From: Prevotellaceae bacterium
GTDB taxonomy: Bacteria; Bacteroidota; Bacteroidia; Bacteroidales; Bacteroidaceae
Length of the DNA: 21,387 bases
Assembly: GCA_003150315.1 (NCBI GenBank)
Contig: QAML01000025.1
Location: forward strand, 1 to 21,387
Direction of reading: 5' to 3'
Positions 20,419 to 21,387 of the stretch are shown here, piece by piece. Position 1 is the stretch's first letter; every line of letters begins with the position of its first letter. The notes below the pieces were generated by a model. The model did not search any database and was not told where the DNA came from. It saw nothing but the letters and a program-made list of their open reading frames with translations. A program made the translations under genes and the position numbers.

Positions 20419-20485
20419 CACAGCATAGTATAATAGTATTACAGCTCTGCAAAGAGAAGATGAGGGTGCGACTCCCTTTGTTGTG
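20419..20485 (+). ncRNA. tRNA-like element 2, 67 nt
   Basis: Acceptor CACAGCA (20419-20425) pairs fully with TGTTGTG (20479-20485, one G-U). TA at positions 8-9 is followed by a D arm GTAT-AATAGTA-TTAC. The T arm is GAGGG-TGCGACT-CCCTT. Between D arm and T arm, after one base, only 18 bases remain; they fold as CTCT-GCAA-AGAG, a 4-bp stem with a GNRA-type tetraloop in place of a 7-base anticodon loop. Not decodable as a normal tRNA. Confidence 0.55.
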
Positions 20486-20492
20486 TTAGTGG

Positions 20493-20550
20493 TGTATAGT
20501 CCATATATGAAGTGCTAAGCTATTGCGCAGTACCTTGGCACAACTATACA
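20493..20550 (+). ncRNA. Long two-helix hairpin between tRNA-like units
   Basis: Outer stem TGTATAGT/ACTATACA (20493-20500 and 20543-20550), 8 perfect pairs. Inner stem GTGCTAAG/CTTGGCAC (20512-20519 and 20534-20541), 8 pairs with one G-U. It is preceded by TTAGTGG. It has no T-loop and is distinct from the tRNA-like units. Confidence 0.5.
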
Positions 20551-20556
20551 AGCATA

Positions 20557-20607
20557 AGAGTAATAAGGTGTACTGACGTGGTGTAGGGTTCGATTCCCTG
20601 CTGCTCT
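20557..20607 (+). ncRNA. Minimal T-arm element 3, 51 nt
   Basis: T arm TAGGG-TTCGATT-CCCTG (20584-20600) followed by CTGCTCT, which pairs at six of seven positions with AGAGTAA (20557-20563). The 20 bases between hold one copy of TAAGGTGTACTGA and no D or anticodon arm. Acceptor pairing is imperfect, so the 5' boundary is uncertain. Confidence 0.35.
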
Positions 20608-20687
20608 ATTTCAATTGAATAGCTAAGTGACTACATAAGGTCGGGAGTAGTTAATGAGTATCCTGCGGCATACTAACAGCTTAGTGG

Positions 20688-20754
20688 CATATATAAACTA
20701 ACGTAACGTTTTCTGTTATAGGAGTTCATAAGTGGTTCGAGTCCATTATATATG
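20688..20754 (+). ncRNA. tRNA-like element 4, 67 nt
   Basis: Perfect acceptor stem CATATAT (20688-20694) with ATATATG (20748-20754). T arm AGTGG-TTCGAGT-CCATT (20731-20747). The inner part has AACG-TAA-CGTT and a short TTCT-GTTAT-AGGA hairpin instead of standard D and anticodon arms. It has the same total length as elements 2 and 5 and is preceded by TTAGTGG. Confidence 0.5.
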
Positions 20755-20826
20755 TTTACCAATATAGTGTCTGATGAGATACCAGCTACTAATAGTTAGG
20801 AATAACAAGATGAGGTAGTCATAGTT

Positions 20827-20893
20827 AGCAGTATAGTCTAATGGTAAGACAGCATGATAAGTGTGATACGTGGGTTCGATTCCCAATACTGCT
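20827..20893 (+). ncRNA. tRNA-like element 5, 67 nt
   Basis: The most tRNA-like of the set. Perfect acceptor AGCAGTA/TACTGCT (20827-20833 and 20887-20893), TA at 8-9, D arm GTCT-AATGGTA-AGAC with canonical GG, and T arm with TTCGATT loop (4 of 5 pairs). Only 18 bases separate the D arm plus one base from the T stem; they can form just a 3-bp stem with loop TGATAAG, and no standard anticodon stem with U33 is possible. Discriminator A, no CCA. It sits 19 bases before the first micro-gene of the right end. Confidence 0.6.
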
Positions 20894-20912
20894 ATATATA
20901 AAGGAGAAGCAA

Positions 20913-20999
20913 ATGATATTTATAGAATGGTGTATTGGTTGGCTAATAGGTACGTTGATTGGCTTAGGCATTGTTGCTTTGATTGAGAGGAACAAATGA
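20913..20999 (+). CDS. Hydrophobic micro-protein, 28 aa
   Basis: AAAGGAGAAGCAAATG gives a strong start. The product MIFIEWCIGWLIGTLIGLGI... is one membrane span with GxxxG-like spacing (G9, G13, G17, G19) and a basic end (ERNK). Its stop overlaps the next start as ATGA. The strong ribosome binding site and coupling argue that this very short frame is real. Confidence 0.6.
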   Translation: MIFIEWCIGWLIGTLIGLGIVALIERNK

Positions 21000-21127
21000 T
21001 TATATTATTATTATTTATTATTGCATTGTTCATTAGTCCGAGCATAGCATTGTTATTGTTGCTGTTAGTTATTAATCCAGTGTTCGCATTGCTATGGCTA
21101 TTAGTGTGGCTTGCTATTAAACTATGA
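20996..21127 (+). CDS. Hydrophobic micro-protein, 43 aa
   Basis: Starts MIILLLFIIALFISPSIALL; nearly every residue is hydrophobic over two segments split by SPS and NP (LLLLLLVINPVFALLWLLVW). GAGAGG lies upstream and the start overlaps the previous stop. Its TGA overlaps the next ATG. Function unknown. Confidence 0.6.
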   Translation: MIILLLFIIALFISPSIALLLLLLVINPVFALLWLLVWLAIKL

Positions 21128-21180
21128 TAGGTATCGCATGGTTTGGTTCGTGGTTGGTTATGCTGGATAGAATGGAATGA
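21124..21180 (+). CDS. Possible 18-aa micro-protein
   Basis: ATGATAG overlap with the previous stop opens MIGIAWFGSWLVMLDRME, ending TGA that overlaps the next ATG. It lacks its own clear ribosome binding site and could exist mainly to carry ribosomes across. Tentative. Confidence 0.4.
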   Translation: MIGIAWFGSWLVMLDRME

Positions 21181-21332
21181 TTATGGGTAAAGGTAAGCAC
21201 AATGAATGGCACAAGCTACAGTATAAAGGTGTGTACTGTGACGACTATGAGCCAAGCAATAAAGTAATCAGGAAAAGAATTAAAAATAAAATAAATAAAG
21301 AGATAAAGATGATGTTGTCAGAAAGAAAATAA
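21177..21332 (+). CDS. Basic small protein, 51 aa
   Basis: Starts MIMGKGKHNEWHKLQYKGVY (ATG at 21177 overlaps the previous TGA; a second ATG at 21183 is equally possible). It is strongly basic (NKVIRKRIKNKINKEIKMM) and contains two His and one Cys near residues 8-19. The position next to the genome end suggests DNA binding, perhaps linked to packaging, but no family is recognised. Confidence 0.6.
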   Translation: MIMGKGKHNEWHKLQYKGVYCDDYEPSNKVIRKRIKNKINKEIKMMLSERK

Positions 21333-21387
21333 AAATATTTTTTTATATATCCCCCCCATTAAATGATATTTTAAGGGAAATTTTCAG
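21333..21387. other. AT-rich tail with C7 tract, probable approach to cos
   Basis: After the last stop the sequence is AT-only except for a CCCCCCC run (21352-21358 or so) and AAGGGAAA near the edge. In 936 phages the right end of early genes leads to the cohesive-end site. No cos overhang is identified within the window. Confidence 0.35.

Larger units (their letters stand above)
20178..20576 (+). repeat. 13-bp direct repeat TAAGGTGTACTGA, two copies
   Basis: Exact copies at 20178-20190 and 20564-20576; both are followed by a G/T-rich stretch (TTGACGGTG and CGTGGTG). The second copy lies inside the shortest T-arm element. Confidence 0.6.
19950..20912 (+). other. Long non-coding region rich in RNA structure and tRNA-like units
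   Basis: Nearly 960 bases with no convincing reading frame on either strand, exceptional in a genome where genes otherwise overlap. It holds at least four tRNA-like elements (listed separately), a fifth T-arm-like hairpin, long helices, a possible pseudoknot and short repeats (TTAGTGG, TAACAGC, TAAGGTGTACTGA). No internal promoter was identified with confidence, so it is probably transcribed from the rightward promoter near 19010 behind the resolvase unit. No CCA ends are encoded. Confidence 0.7.

Noticed and set aside
20298..20893. Functional decoding tRNA genes
   Set aside because: No unit can form a normal anticodon arm with U33, lengths are 51-67 nt instead of at least 72, and no anticodon can be assigned.
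1..21387. Prophage or lysogeny module
   Set aside because: No integrase, CI/Cro-type repressor or attachment site was seen; gene content is that of a virulent 936-group phage.
21333..21387. Complete cos site
   Set aside because: No recognisable cohesive-end sequence within the window; only the approach to it can be suggested.

Overview
The window is most of the right part of a virulent lactococcal phage genome of the 936 group (Skunavirus). The evidence is gene order and recognisable proteins: the 3' part of a tape measure gene, then Dit, a Tal-like baseplate protein, a ~100-residue protein, a receptor-binding protein (RBP) whose shoulder closely matches that of phage p2, a holin and the 936-type amidase endolysin. 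After these comes a long, oppositely oriented cluster of small early genes, including a Sak3-type single-strand annealing protein and an SSB. Composition is AT-rich, ribosome binding sites are strong AGGAG types, and genes typically join by ATGA or TAATG overlaps. There is no integrase or CI-type repressor.

Layout. (1) 1-6863, plus strand: late tail and baseplate genes followed by the lysis cassette, closed by a bidirectional terminator at 6870-6900. (2) 6977-18113, minus strand: about 35 small early genes. Recognisable members are an AAA/RecA-like ATPase, SSB, Sak3, an HNH endonuclease, a DUF3310-like protein, a DUF1642-like protein and a lytic-transglycosylase-like protein. Many others are very small zinc-ribbon-like or membrane proteins. 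At least ten sigma70-type promoters, almost all TTGACA or close to it with an exact 17-bp spacer and usually TGn before the -10, divide the cluster into short transcription units. (3) 18173-18510: a non-coding gap with two copies of a ~20-bp repeat. (4) 18539-18909, minus strand: a two-gene unit with its own promoter and terminator. (5) 19039-19949, plus strand: divergent unit of two tiny proteins, a RuvC-like Holliday junction resolvase and a small membrane protein. (6) 19950-20912: almost 1 kb without a credible protein gene. It holds an array of tRNA-like elements with good acceptor stems and T arms but a shortened anticodon region, interspersed with other predicted RNA helices and short repeats. 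(7) 20913-21332: four overlapping micro-genes, three hydrophobic, then an AT-rich tail with a C7 tract that probably leads to the cos end just outside the window.

How it works together: early minus- and plus-strand units would supply recombination and replication functions (ATPase, Sak3, SSB, resolvase) and host-interaction proteins. Late plus-strand genes build the tail and host-recognition baseplate and then lyse the cell by holin plus amidase. Signs of decay or remodelling include a 38-residue NUMOD4 remnant of a homing endonuclease upstream of Sak3, a one-base frameshift in an A7 tract at the start of the DUF1642-like gene, and loss of an ATG start in the transglycosylase-like gene. The tRNA-like array is the most unusual part of the window.
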